The position numbers and the translations under genes are program-made. A model generated the notes under the pieces. It was not told the DNA's origin, searched no databases, and saw nothing but the letters and a program-made list of their open reading frames with translations. Shown here piece after piece: positions 1 through 8,288 of a stretch of 64,000 nt of DNA. Source of the stretch: CBDDEC01 sp965198045. GTDB taxonomy: Bacteria; Chloroflexota; Dehalococcoidia; UBA2979. The stretch lies in NCBI GenBank assembly GCA_965198045.1, contig CBDAOL010000006.1:131937-195936 (forward strand), given 5' to 3'. Every line of letters starts with the position of its first letter. The stretch's first letter is position 1.

Positions 1-156
1 GTGGCAGTCGGACTGTTCACGCGCCGACTGCTGAAGAGGCTCCGCGAGGAGGGGGGCGTGAGCCTTCGGCTTTGGGATCTCGTCAAGCTCATCGGGCGTC
101 AAGAAGACGAGGTCATGGAGGAGCTCAAGCGCCAGCTACACGACCGCCGGGGGTGA
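1..156 (+). CDS. C-terminal end of an unidentified protein (window edge)
   Basis: The frame is open from the first base and closes at a TGA, giving 51 residues rich in charged amino acids (TRRLLKRLREE near the start, EVMEELKRQLHDRRG at the end). The first codon is GTG, so this could be a complete small protein, but no ribosome site can be seen and a 5' truncation by the window edge is more likely. The predicted structure is helical and basic at the end. I do not recognise a family. The next gene follows after 78 bp, which contain a TACCAT -10-like hexamer. Confidence 0.45.
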   Translation: MAVGLFTRRLLKRLREEGGVSLRLWDLVKLIGRQEDEVMEELKRQLHDRRG

Positions 157-234
157 CCAGGGTGAGGCCCCGTGACTGCGCTCTAGGCGGGCACCCGCTA
201 CCATCGCCAGCGGCCGCGGTCGGAGGGCTGCGGC

Positions 235-711
235 ATGGCGATCGAGGCGCGTGTGACCGTTGCTGAGAACCTCGCAGAGCTGGGCATCGAACTGCCCTCG
301 GCGGCCGCGCCGATGGCGGTGTATCGGCCCGCGGTGCGCACCGGTGGGCTCGTCTACGTGTCCGGGCAGGTCGCCGTCCGCGACGGCGCGATCGTGCACC
401 CGGGTCGCCTCGGCGACGGCGTCGAGGTGGAACAGGGGCAGGAGGCCGCGCGCGTGTGCGCCATCAATGCGCTCGCCGCCGCGAGCGAGCTGCTGGGCGA
501 CCTCGAACAGGTGCGCGTGATTCGCGCCGTCGGTTACGTCGCCTCGACGCCGGAGTTCACCGACCAGCCGGCGGTCATCAACGGTGCGTCGGAGTTGCTC
601 CGCGACGTGCTGGGCGAGGAGCGCGGCGTCGGCACGCGGCTCGCGCTCGGCGTCACCTCGCTGCCGGCCAACTCGCCCGTGGAGTTCGAGCTGATCCTGG
701 AGACTGGCTGA
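235..711 (+). CDS. RidA family protein (YjgF/YER057c/UK114)
   Basis: A 158-residue RidA-superfamily protein. Members are small trimeric cytosolic proteins, some of which hydrolyse reactive enamine/imine intermediates from PLP enzymes. The fold is supported by the GLVYVSGQVAVRDG strand-turn near residues 38-51, the AARVCAINALAAA helix, and the C-terminal SPVEFELILETG strand. It is longer than classical RidA (about 130 residues) and lacks the typical RxxRQ arginine region, so it belongs to a divergent subgroup and deaminase activity is not assured. A GGAGGG ribosome site precedes the ATG. Its stop overlaps the next start (TGATG), which suggests translational coupling. Confidence 0.85.
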   Translation: MAIEARVTVAENLAELGIELPSAAAPMAVYRPAVRTGGLVYVSGQVAVRDGAIVHPGRLGDGVEVEQGQEAARVCAINALAAASELLGDLEQVRVIRAVGYVASTPEFTDQPAVINGASELLRDVLGEERGVGTRLALGVTSLPANSPVEFELILETG

Positions 712-1214
712 TGTCCCGTATCGACTTCGTCACCGGCGCACCGGAGCGCCACATGCCCCTGGTCGATGGCCTCTCGACCGTCGCCGACCGCGCCGCCGCT
801 GCCCTGGCGGGCCGTTCCGCCGGCGAGACGCGCCAGGCCACCGAGGGCGAGTGGTCGGCGGTTCGCGTACTGGCGCACATGGTGTCGTACGCGCGCCACA
901 ACGATGAGTTCATCAACGCCGTGGCCTGGATGACGGACGCGGTACGCCAATCGTGGGACGAGGCCGCCGAGGTGGAAGCGGAGGGCTGGGACCGCCTCGA
1001 CGCGGCGGCGCTCGTCGATCTGCTCCGAGCCGAACTGGCGCCGACGGTCGACCTCCTGGGCGGCACACCCGACGCCTCGTGGGGTCGCGCGGGCATCGTT
1101 CCGGCGCGTGGCCGCCGTTCGCTGCGTCAGCAGGTCGAGGGGCACCTGCGCCACCTCGAGGAGCACATCGAACAGCTCGGGGCGCGCGTTGGCGCCGAGG
1201 CCACCGTCGGCTAG
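711..1214 (+). CDS. DinB-like four-helix protein
   Basis: A 167-residue, alpha-helical, Ala/Glu-rich protein resembling the DinB/YfiT-like superfamily, small four-helix proteins that often bind a metal through three histidines. Candidate ligands are the histidines in VRVLAHMVSYARHNDEF (about residues 55-65) and HLRHLEEHIEQL (about 145-157), the usual spacing for this fold. Members act as thiol transferases or have no known role. The start codon overlaps the stop of the RidA-like gene by one base, so the two are probably co-translated. It converges with the rhodanese gene with no gap. Confidence 0.65.
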   Translation: MSRIDFVTGAPERHMPLVDGLSTVADRAAAALAGRSAGETRQATEGEWSAVRVLAHMVSYARHNDEFINAVAWMTDAVRQSWDEAAEVEAEGWDRLDAAALVDLLRAELAPTVDLLGGTPDASWGRAGIVPARGRRSLRQQVEGHLRHLEEHIEQLGARVGAEATVG

Positions 1215-2033
1215 CTAGCCACTGACGATCGGCAGCTCCTCGCGGGCGGCCCATTCGGCCCACGATCCGTCGTAGTTGCGTACCCCGGACCAGCCGAGGA
1301 GTTCACGCATCGCGTACCAGGAGGCAGCCGATCGGATGCCGCCGCCGCAGTACGGGTAGACCGGCTTCGTACCGTCCACGCCCGCGGCAGCGAAGAGCGC
1401 GCGCAGCTGGTCGTCCGGCAGGAACGCGCCGTCGTCGTCGACGAGCAGTTCCCAGTTGAGGTGCTGGGCGCGCGGCACGCGTCCGAGGCGCGGGGCGGCA
1501 TGCGCGCCCGGCTCTCCGCGATATTCGCCGTCCGTGCGGCAGTCCAGCACCACGGCGGCGTTGTCGCCCTCGGCGATCGCCAGCACCTCGTCGGCGGTCG
1601 AGAAGATCGAGGGGTCGGCGTCGCCGAGGTGGCAGCTCGCCAGCCTGACACGGGGCTGGTCGAGCGTGAGGTCGAGGCCGTCACGCTGCATCGCCTGCAA
1701 CGAGCGGCCGGCCATCGAGACTTGCGGAAAGCCGAGGTAACGCAGCAGCCAGTACCCACGCGACGGCCACATCGATTTGCCGCGGGCGACGAAGACGACA
1801 TGCCGGCCCTCGTGCACGCCGAGCCGGCCGAGCGTGGCCTCGAGCTGGGGGCGGGTCGGGCCGAGGGCGCGGATGCCATCGCGGATGGTGGTGAGGTCGC
1901 CATAGCCATCGACGAACACGGAGCCCGGCAAGTGGCCCGACTCGTACTCGGAACGGTCTGCGCCGACGTGGAGGAAGGCCACTCCGCTGTCATCCACGTG
2001 CTCGCGGATCCAATCGAGGTCAACGGTGGCCAT
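1215..2033 (-). CDS. Two-domain thiosulfate sulfurtransferase (rhodanese)
   Basis: A 272-residue tandem rhodanese, the usual length for thiosulfate/3-mercaptopyruvate sulfurtransferases, which move sulfane sulfur to cyanide or thiols. The N-terminal domain (about 1-130) has the fold but no catalytic cysteine (VVFVARGKS replaces the loop). The C-terminal domain (about 140-272) carries the active loop YCGGGIRSA, with the persulfide cysteine, and the preceding Asp-Cys-Arg motif VVLDCRTDGEY. The CGGGIR loop looks more like thiosulfate sulfurtransferases than the mercaptopyruvate type (CGxGxT), but substrate choice is uncertain. The ATG is preceded by a weak purine stretch. Its 3' end abuts the DinB-like gene. 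Confidence 0.9.
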   Translation of the reverse strand: MATVDLDWIREHVDDSGVAFLHVGADRSEYESGHLPGSVFVDGYGDLTTIRDGIRALGPTRPQLEATLGRLGVHEGRHVVFVARGKSMWPSRGYWLLRYLGFPQVSMAGRSLQAMQRDGLDLTLDQPRVRLASCHLGDADPSIFSTADEVLAIAEGDNAAVVLDCRTDGEYRGEPGAHAAPRLGRVPRAQHLNWELLVDDDGAFLPDDQLRALFAAAGVDGTKPVYPYCGGGIRSAASWYAMRELLGWSGVRNYDGSWAEWAAREELPIVSG

Positions 2034-2065
2034 GCTGCTACTCCTCGTCGGCGTCGTCGTTGGCT

Positions 2066-3199
2066 CTAGCTCGACGAACGGCCCTGCCCGCCTCGACGGC
2101 GACGGCCACCGCGACGACCGCGGCGACGGCGGCGGCGCTGTCCGGAACCATCGTCCCCTTCGTCCTGGGCGTTCGAAGGCGGGTCAGCCGCCGAGGTGCG
2201 TTCGGTCTCACTCACGTCGGTCGGTGGTCCCGGTGAGCCCTCGGCGTCGCTCCGGCCGGGCCGGCGTCTCGCGACCCCCGGCGGCGAGTCGACCGGTTCG
2301 AGGACGGCAACGAGGTTGTCCTTCCGCTCCCGGTCCTCGCGGCGCAGGCGCTCCTCGATCTCGTCCTCGAGTTCGGCCGGGCGCACGGTCGTGCCGTACT
2401 GGCGCCGCAGGTCATCGGCGGGGATCTCGATCACCTCGCGTGTGCTGTCGAGACGAAGGCGGACGACCTGCCTGAGGGCGTCGATGTTGAGGATGCGGGC
2501 TCGACCGACGGGCGTCGACACGCGCTTGCCGACCTTCGGCAGGTCGCCGATGAGCTCACGGTAGGCGTCGATCTCGAAGGAGAGGCAGCAGAGCAGCCGA
2601 CCGCACACGCCCGAGATCTTCGATGGGTTGGGCGCGAGGCCCTGCTCCTTCGCCATGTTGATCGAGATCGAGGGGAACTCCGTCTGCCACGTCGAGCAAC
2701 AGAGCGCCCGGCCACACTGGCCGATGCCACCGAGCACCTTCGCGCGGTCGCGGTCACCGACCTGCAGCACCTCGAGCTCGACGCCAAGCGCCTCGGTCGC
2801 GGCACGGCCCAGCCAGTCGGCGTCGCTGTACTGCTCGCGCGCAGTAAACGTCAACTCGCCGCGCTCCCCCGGTAGGTCGTAGACGATGTTCGCGACACGG
2901 ACCTGGGGGTCGGTCCGCGCCGCGATGGCCTGCGCGCGGCCGATATCCTCCTTCGCGCGCCGGCGCTGCTCATGATGCGCCTCGACATCCGCCTCGGAGG
3001 CGATGCGGTCCACCACGCGGACCGGCCCCTCCGGCGGGTCGTTCACGACCTGGTCGGGCGTGACCACGACCCAGCCGAGGCGCTCGCCGTGGGGCGTGCG
3101 CACGACCACGTAGTCGCCAATGCCGAGGTCGAGGTCGCCCGGGCCGCAAAACGCGATCGGACCGGCCTCTTCGAAGCGGACGCCGACAATCCCATCCAT
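2066..3199 (-). CDS. ricT: PSP1-domain protein RicT (YaaT)
   Basis: A 377-residue PSP1/RicT protein. In Bacillus RicT works with RicA and RicF in a complex that binds iron-sulfur clusters and stimulates RNase Y-dependent mRNA maturation. The cysteine cluster GQCGRALCC, followed about 35 residues later by GVCGRLLCC, is the family signature. The last 100 residues form an added low-complexity tail ending in Arg/Gly-rich RRRRRRGRRGGRRRR, a likely RNA-binding extension not typical of Bacillus YaaT. I chose the ATG with GAGGGA seven bases upstream over in-frame ATGs at 3223 and 3217. It follows holB, the same pairing as holB-yaaT in Firmicutes. Confidence 0.9.
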   Translation of the reverse strand: MDGIVGVRFEEAGPIAFCGPGDLDLGIGDYVVVRTPHGERLGWVVVTPDQVVNDPPEGPVRVVDRIASEADVEAHHEQRRRAKEDIGRAQAIAARTDPQVRVANIVYDLPGERGELTFTAREQYSDADWLGRAATEALGVELEVLQVGDRDRAKVLGGIGQCGRALCCSTWQTEFPSISINMAKEQGLAPNPSKISGVCGRLLCCLSFEIDAYRELIGDLPKVGKRVSTPVGRARILNIDALRQVVRLRLDSTREVIEIPADDLRRQYGTTVRPAELEDEIEERLRREDRERKDNLVAVLEPVDSPPGVARRRPGRSDAEGSPGPPTDVSETERTSAADPPSNAQDEGDDGSGQRRRRRRGRRGGRRRRGGQGRSSS

Positions 3200-3259
3200 C
3201 GCTGTCCCTCGTTCCATTCGCACGCGCGCGGCGCCACGCCGATCCTGCGGAGTGTCTCC

Positions 3260-4369
3260 TCAGGCCGGCGTCGCAGCGGCGCGTGCCTCGTTTCCGTCCT
3301 GTGCGCCCGCGGGCGCGGCCAGCTGCGGGAGGTCGAGCATCATCACCTCCAGCGCCAGTTGTGGGTTGGTGTTCGCGAGCAGATGCTCGCGCGCGCGCCG
3401 GACGACGGTCAGGCCGCCGGCGGCCTGTGCCGCGTCGCAGGCGGCCACCTCGCCAGCCAGTTCCGCCGAGGGCTCGACATTCGTGGTTGCGAGCAGCAGC
3501 GCGCGCCACCATTCGGCCCACATGTCGACGGTCGCCAACACGCTGTCGCGCTCGCGCAACCAGTTCTGCGAGAGCTGCTGGGCATAGTCGAGGCGCTCGC
3601 CTCGGGAGGCGCGCGCCAACCGTCGCGCATCCGCGTCGACCGCCTCGCGGAGCACCTGCAGCGAGGGGTCGGCGAGCATGGTGACGGCCGCTCCGTAGCG
3701 CCCGCGCGCCAGTGGCGCCACGCGCTCCGCCTCGAACGGTTCGGTGCCGGCTGCCTCGAGCGCGGCAACCAGCGCCGAGCGCGACATCGGTCGCAGCACG
3801 ATCTCCTGGCAGCGCGAACGCACGGTCGGCAAGAGATCCTCGAGGTCGGTCGCCAGCATGACGAGTACGACGCCGGCGGCCGGTTCCTCCAGGGTCTTCA
3901 GCAGCGCGTGGCCGGCCTCAGTTTGAAGGTCGTTCGCGCCGTCGATGACGAAGATGCGGCGTGGGGCGGCAAAGGGCGCGAGGGCGGAGACGCGCTTGAG
4001 ACGCCGCACCTGACAGATGCGGATGCGGGTCGAGTTGTCCGAGCTGTGGTCGTGGCTGGTCTCGTCGCACACGCCACCGATGGCGATGCGCCCCACATCG
4101 GGCGCCTCGCCCGCCTCGATGGCGCGACAGGTGCGGCACTCGAGGCAGGGCGTCGCGTCGCGCTCCTCGCGCGCGTCGCAGGCGAGCATCTGCGCGAAAC
4201 GCCGGGCGAGCGTGGCCTTGCCGACGCCCTCCGGCCCGACGAGGAGGTAGGCGTGGGCGAGCTGGTCAGAGGTGATCGCGCGCCGCAGCGCGGCCACGGC
4301 GTGGTCCTGGCCGTGGACGCCCCACTCGTTGGTGGCGGCAGTCGCGTCGACGCTGGTGTCAGTCGACAT
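3260..4369 (-). CDS. holB: DNA polymerase III subunit delta prime
   Basis: A 369-residue AAA+ clamp-loader subunit. The N-terminal half has a Walker-A-like GPEGVGKATLA (about 44-54), a zinc-ribbon cysteine set (ACDAREE then CLECRTC, about 64-83), the ALLKTLEEP motif of DnaX/HolB proteins (about 155-163) and the SRC motif (TVRSRCQ) typical of delta'. The C-terminal half is a helical collar domain. It could be confused with DnaX, but the length and lack of a long tail favour HolB. The start overlaps the end of lysA by 11 bp; ricT follows 60 bp downstream. One operon is likely. Confidence 0.9.
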   Translation of the reverse strand: MSTDTSVDATAATNEWGVHGQDHAVAALRRAITSDQLAHAYLLVGPEGVGKATLARRFAQMLACDAREERDATPCLECRTCRAIEAGEAPDVGRIAIGGVCDETSHDHSSDNSTRIRICQVRRLKRVSALAPFAAPRRIFVIDGANDLQTEAGHALLKTLEEPAAGVVLVMLATDLEDLLPTVRSRCQEIVLRPMSRSALVAALEAAGTEPFEAERVAPLARGRYGAAVTMLADPSLQVLREAVDADARRLARASRGERLDYAQQLSQNWLRERDSVLATVDMWAEWWRALLLATTNVEPSAELAGEVAACDAAQAAGGLTVVRRAREHLLANTNPQLALEVMMLDLPQLAAPAGAQDGNEARAAATPA

Positions 4370-5690
4370 CGAGTCGCATCAAATCCTCCGCGGTCTCGCG
4401 ACGGCGAATCAGGCGCGCCTCGCCATCCTGCACGAGCACGACGGCGGCGCGATAGGCCAGGTTGTAGTTCGACTCCATCGCCAGCTGATAGGCGCCGGCG
4501 GCCGGCATGGCGAGCAGTTCACCCGCCTCGAGCCGCGGCAGGCGCGCGTCGTGCACGAGCAGGTCCCCGCTCTCGCAGTACTTGCCGGCGATGGTGACCG
4601 TCTCCTCGGGCTCAGCAAACGGCCGCTCCGCGGCGAGGGCGGCGTACGAGGCGTCGTACATCGCCGGGCGAATGTTGTCGGCCATGCCACCGTCGACCGA
4701 GACAAAGGTGCGGACACCGGGGATCTCTTTGCGCGCGCCCACGGTGTAGATCGCCACGCCCGCCCGCCCCGCGATCGAGCGGCCGGGCTCGAGCGTGACG
4801 TGCGGTCGGGTGAGTCCTCGGGCGTCGCACTCGCGCTCCACCGCCGAGGCGATCACCTTCGCGTAGGCGGCCGGCGCGGGCGGCTGCTGAGTGCCGTAGG
4901 CGACGGCGAATCCGCCGCCGGGCGAGAACTCGCTGACCTCGACGCCCAGCTCGTCGCGCAACAGCTGCGCGAAGCCAAGCGTGACCTCGATCCCCGCGTC
5001 GTACGGCTCGAGTTCGAATATCGGACTGCCGAGGTGCATGTGCAGCCCGCGGAAGTCGAGGTGCTCCGCGGCGACGATGGCCTGCACCGCCTCGAAGGCG
5101 GCGCCGGTTTCGATCGGCAGGCCGAACTTGTTGTCGACGATGCCGGTCGTCGTCTTCCGATGCGTGTGCGCGTCGATGCCCGGGGACACGCGCAGCAGCA
5201 CCGGCTGTACGACGTTTGCCTCGGCGGCGACGCCATCGAGCAGCGCGATCTCGGTCGCGGCGTCGATGACGATGCGCCCGACGCCCGCGTCGAGGGCAAT
5301 GCACAACTCCTCGGACGTCTTGTTGTTGCCGTGAAACGTCACGCCGGCCATGTCCACCTCGGCCGCGCGGAGCACCTCGATCTCGCCGGCGGCGACCGCG
5401 TCGAAGCCGAGACCCTGCGCCGCGATCAGCCGCGCGAACGGTCGCGAGAGATAGGCCTTGGAGGCGTACTGCACAGCGGAGTCCTCGTACGCCTCGCGGA
5501 ACGTGGAGACATAGGCCGCGCACTGCTCCTCGATGGTGCGGACGTCGTAGACGTAGAGCGGCGTGCCGAACTCCTCGACAAGCGCGCGCACGTCGCAGCC
5601 GCCGAGGCTCAGTCGGCCGGCCTCGGAGACACCGGCTCCGATGGGCAGCACATGCGCCAGCGGCAGCGTGGCCGCGGCGGACGTCGTCAC
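4359..5690 (-). CDS. lysA: Diaminopimelate decarboxylase
   Basis: A 443-residue fold-III PLP enzyme that decarboxylates meso-diaminopimelate to L-lysine, the last step of lysine synthesis. The PLP lysine lies in VQYASKAYLS (about residue 65), the barrel motif is GLHMHLGSPI, and the C-terminal domain has SVDGGMADNIRP and the CESGDLL loop, whose cysteine completes the active site across the dimer. Length is normal for LysA (410-450). The GTG start has GGAG eight bases upstream. It overlaps holB by 11 bp, so the run lysA-holB-ricT seems co-transcribed. No L-box or lysine riboswitch is visible in the 120 bp upstream. Confidence 0.95.
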   Translation of the reverse strand: MTTSAAATLPLAHVLPIGAGVSEAGRLSLGGCDVRALVEEFGTPLYVYDVRTIEEQCAAYVSTFREAYEDSAVQYASKAYLSRPFARLIAAQGLGFDAVAAGEIEVLRAAEVDMAGVTFHGNNKTSEELCIALDAGVGRIVIDAATEIALLDGVAAEANVVQPVLLRVSPGIDAHTHRKTTTGIVDNKFGLPIETGAAFEAVQAIVAAEHLDFRGLHMHLGSPIFELEPYDAGIEVTLGFAQLLRDELGVEVSEFSPGGGFAVAYGTQQPPAPAAYAKVIASAVERECDARGLTRPHVTLEPGRSIAGRAGVAIYTVGARKEIPGVRTFVSVDGGMADNIRPAMYDASYAALAAERPFAEPEETVTIAGKYCESGDLLVHDARLPRLEAGELLAMPAAGAYQLAMESNYNLAYRAAVVLVQDGEARLIRRRETAEDLMRLDVD

Positions 5691-5809
5691 TGGTCAACTC
5701 CGCAAAGCGGTCGATTCGTTTCTGGACCGGTCCGCTGCCAGCCGGCTGGTCGCCGGCAGCGCCTGACCTCGGTCGCGGCGCCAGTATCGCACGAGGGGCC
5801 GCGCGCGGC

Positions 5810-7035
5810 CTACGGCGGCGGCAGCTCGATCACGCCGAGGACGGTCGCGACTTGTGGGAAGTTGCCGTAGAAGACCGCTCCATCGCGGCGGACGCCGACG
5901 TCGTGACTGCCGTGACAGAACGGGTAGCCGACGTTGACGCAATCCGTCGCGAACGGCGGTAGCACACCCCAGCGGTCGAGGATCGGACGCAGGTTGTCCA
6001 CGGGCCGGCGTGACCCGTCAGCGGTCGCGAGGAATGGTCGGGGCGCTTGTCTACCCAGGCGCAGTCACTATTCTCCTCGAACGCTCGTAACTCGAACACG
6101 ACCTCGGTGCCATCGGGGGAGATCGCGGTCGGGGTGAGACGCTCGCTGTCCCCGCCCTCAATGCGGAAGACCTCGCCGCCCGTGACCGCTTCAACAACCA
6201 GGTTCGAGCCGTTGATCAGCTTCGCCCTCGATCGCAAAGGTGTAATGGCCGCCGACGGCGTTGAACCAGAGGAAAGCCATTGGTCCGGGGCGCACTTGTC
6301 CGCCGGTGCTCACGAACGCCCACTGCGCGGGCGATTCGGTCTCGTTTGAACTGGACACGGCGAATTCGCCCGTAGTTTCGATGAATCGACTCACCTCAAC
6401 ACGTGCCCAAAGTCGAACGGGAGGTCCAGTTGGTGGAAGCTGATCGCGTCGGGCAGAACCAGATCTCCGATGGTGAGAGTTGCGTCGCGAGCGAAGAGTT
6501 CGACGCCCTCGGCTTCGCCGAAGCCGACAGTCGCAACGAATTGGCCATCGGCGGAGCCGACCGCCGAGGTCACACGGACCTTCGGGTCGGTCGAGAATCC
6601 GCCCGGCTCGCCATCGAGGCGGATAGTCCGCGCGACGCCGTCGCCGACGACCAGCAGTTCGTTGCCGATCAAGCTCACTCGCTCGTCGCCGAAGTGCAGC
6701 AGCGAGAGACGCCGGCCTGCGGGAGTCACCACCGCCACGTTGCCACCGCCCTCCCGTAGCACGATCAGTGGGCCTTCGACGCCGACGGGGAGGCCAGCGT
6801 CGTTCCAGACGACCTCCGGCGTCGGCTCTGCGGTCGGCGTGGGCTCGGCGGTGCGCGTCGCCGCGAGGGGTGGCGTGGGCGTCGAGGTCGGCGGCGAGGT
6901 GGCAGTGGGCGTGGGCGTAACCTCGGATGGTGGCGTGGTTGCGGTAGGCGGGGGGTCGGCTGGCGAGCCGCCCGAGGTGCAGGCGAGAGTGGCTGCAGCG
7001 AGCAACACGAACGTTGTGATCGGTCTGGGGAGCAC
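5810..7035 (-). pseudogene. Frameshifted beta-propeller lipoprotein gene
   Basis: Coding potential runs continuously on the minus strand but in four successive frames. The first (7035 to about 6391) starts at GTG with a GAGAGGG ribosome site and encodes a signal sequence ending LAAATLACTSGG (weak lipobox), a Thr/Pro-rich linker and propeller-like blades. It breaks near 6395 and resumes with SRFIETTGEFAVSSS. It breaks again near 6210 (resuming KLINGSNLVVEAV) and at a run of four G near 6049 (resuming RPFLATADGSRRPVDNL), ending at 5810. The pieces join into one TolB/WD-like extracytoplasmic protein of about 405 residues. Either a decayed gene or base-call errors; at least one break sits in a homopolymer. 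Confidence 0.7.
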
Positions 7036-7194
7036 GTCGGGCCCTCTCGTCGTATCTGGAGCAGTGTCCAGCGTAGAACGAGAGCCCCCGCCGTTGGCGA
7101 TGCGGTCTCTATCGTCTGGCCATCCAGTCCAGCGACCCGGGGCTCGCAACGCATCACGATTCTGATAGGGTGCGCGCGCGGGAGAGGGGACTCC

Positions 7195-7830
7195 ATGCGG
7201 CTTCACTCGAATTTGATGCGGATCACGACCGCAGCCACGATTGCCTCGCTGTTGCTGGCGACGGTGCTGATCGCACCGCGCCAGGAGGCGCAGGCCCAGG
7301 ACTACCTGGCGGACCTCGGCACAGCGCTGGGCGCCTTCAGTGGTCCGTACGCGGACTTCGCCGAGAAGGGCGAGGAGATCGTCGACGACTTCACGGTGAT
7401 CTTCGACGCGGCCTGGATGGCCGTGTGGCAGGGCGACCTGGCGGCATTCAACGACATCGCCTCGGCGCTGGGCGCGATGTCACTGCCCTCTGACGCCGAC
7501 TCGAGCCTCACCGCGCTGATTGCGGAGATCGCGTCCGACATACCGGGCCAGACCGAGGCGGCGCAGGCCGGCATGGACGGCATCGCCGGCGACGCCGGAG
7601 CATCGCTGACAGCGGCGTACAGGGCGCTGGGCGCGACCGCGGCGAAGGTCGCCGAGGCGGCCGCGCTCGTGCAGTCCGCCGGTGGCACGGTTGAGCCGAG
7701 CTCAACGGGCAACGCGGGTCTTGTCGGCGAGTCGTCGACATCGACCGCGATGCTCGCGCTGTTTGCCCTGGTCGCGATCGCCCTCGTCGGCGGCGCGCGC
7801 ATGGCGACGGAGCGCGTGCGCCGCAGCTAG
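7195..7830 (+). CDS. Secreted protein of unknown function with C-terminal membrane anchor
   Basis: A 211-residue protein I do not recognise. It has an N-terminal signal peptide (hydrophobic core about residues 12-28, likely cleavage after EAQAQ), an Ala-rich acidic body, and a C-terminal hydrophobic segment (STSTAMLALFALVAIALVGG) followed by Arg/Lys-rich residues. This tail resembles a sorting-type anchor, but no LPxTG-like motif is visible. The body looks helical, with pattern A-x-x-A repeats that could form bundles. The ATG has GGAGAGGGGA upstream. A hairpin with weak T tail follows 22 bp after the stop. It may be an envelope protein; function unknown. Confidence 0.65.
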   Translation: MRLHSNLMRITTAATIASLLLATVLIAPRQEAQAQDYLADLGTALGAFSGPYADFAEKGEEIVDDFTVIFDAAWMAVWQGDLAAFNDIASALGAMSLPSDADSSLTALIAEIASDIPGQTEAAQAGMDGIAGDAGASLTAAYRALGATAAKVAEAAALVQSAGGTVEPSSTGNAGLVGESSTSTAMLALFALVAIALVGGARMATERVRRS

Positions 7831-7852
7831 CGGCACACGCGAGCGAACCACA

Positions 7853-7878
7853 GCCGCGGGCGGAGCACCGCCCGCGGC
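7853..7878 (+). terminator. Hairpin terminator after the 7.2 kb secreted protein
   Basis: A perfect 11-bp inverted repeat (GCCGCGGGCGG / CCGCCCGCGGC) with an AGCA loop begins 23 bp after the stop. Only two T follow, so termination efficiency is uncertain. Confidence 0.6.
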
Positions 7879-7997
7879 TTCGTCGCGCCCCGGGGCGTAC
7901 GGCTCTCTCTGTCACTGATGTTTTCCTGACGTTTCTGTTATGATTCCGACTCCGTTACAGAGACGCACTCGAGCGGGCACGCTTGGAGTGTTCCCAG

Positions 7998-8240
7998 ATG
8001 TCGAGATTCAAGAAGTCCCTGATCGCGATGGGCGTTGCCGTTGCCCTGATGGCCGGGCTCGCGCTCGCCAGCTTCACCGGACCGGCGGCTCCCCTCAATG
8101 CGCACGCCGGAGACCGCAGCATCACCATTAGAGTTTCCACCGGCAGGGCGCCCGAAGGAATGAGCGTCACCCTGGCGTACGCCCTCTATACGAAGGAAGT
8201 CACCATCCAGTACAGCGGGTTGACCTGCTGGTTCGACTAG
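7998..8240 (+). CDS. Small secreted protein of unknown function
   Basis: An 80-residue protein with a clear signal peptide: basic start MSRFKK, hydrophobic core (about 7-24) and likely cleavage near NAHAGD. The mature part is only about 40 residues, beta-rich (RSITIRVSTG, KEVTIQYSG) and ends with a single cysteine (LTCWFD). The ATG is chosen because GGAG lies ten bases upstream. A TATGAT -10-like hexamer lies about 55 bp upstream in a locally AT-richer stretch. No family recognised. A second small secreted Cys-containing protein lies at 20.05 kb, but no sequence similarity is evident. Confidence 0.6.
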   Translation: MSRFKKSLIAMGVAVALMAGLALASFTGPAAPLNAHAGDRSITIRVSTGRAPEGMSVTLAYALYTKEVTIQYSGLTCWFD

Positions 8241-8288
8241 CGGTGTGATCCGGCCCCGCAAGACCAGCAGCGCGGTATCGTCACCTCG

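Noticed and set aside
7930..7945. TATGAT as a promoter of the 80-residue secreted protein
   Set aside because: The -10 is good but no -35 stands at 16-18 bp, so it is only mentioned with the gene and not listed as a promoter.
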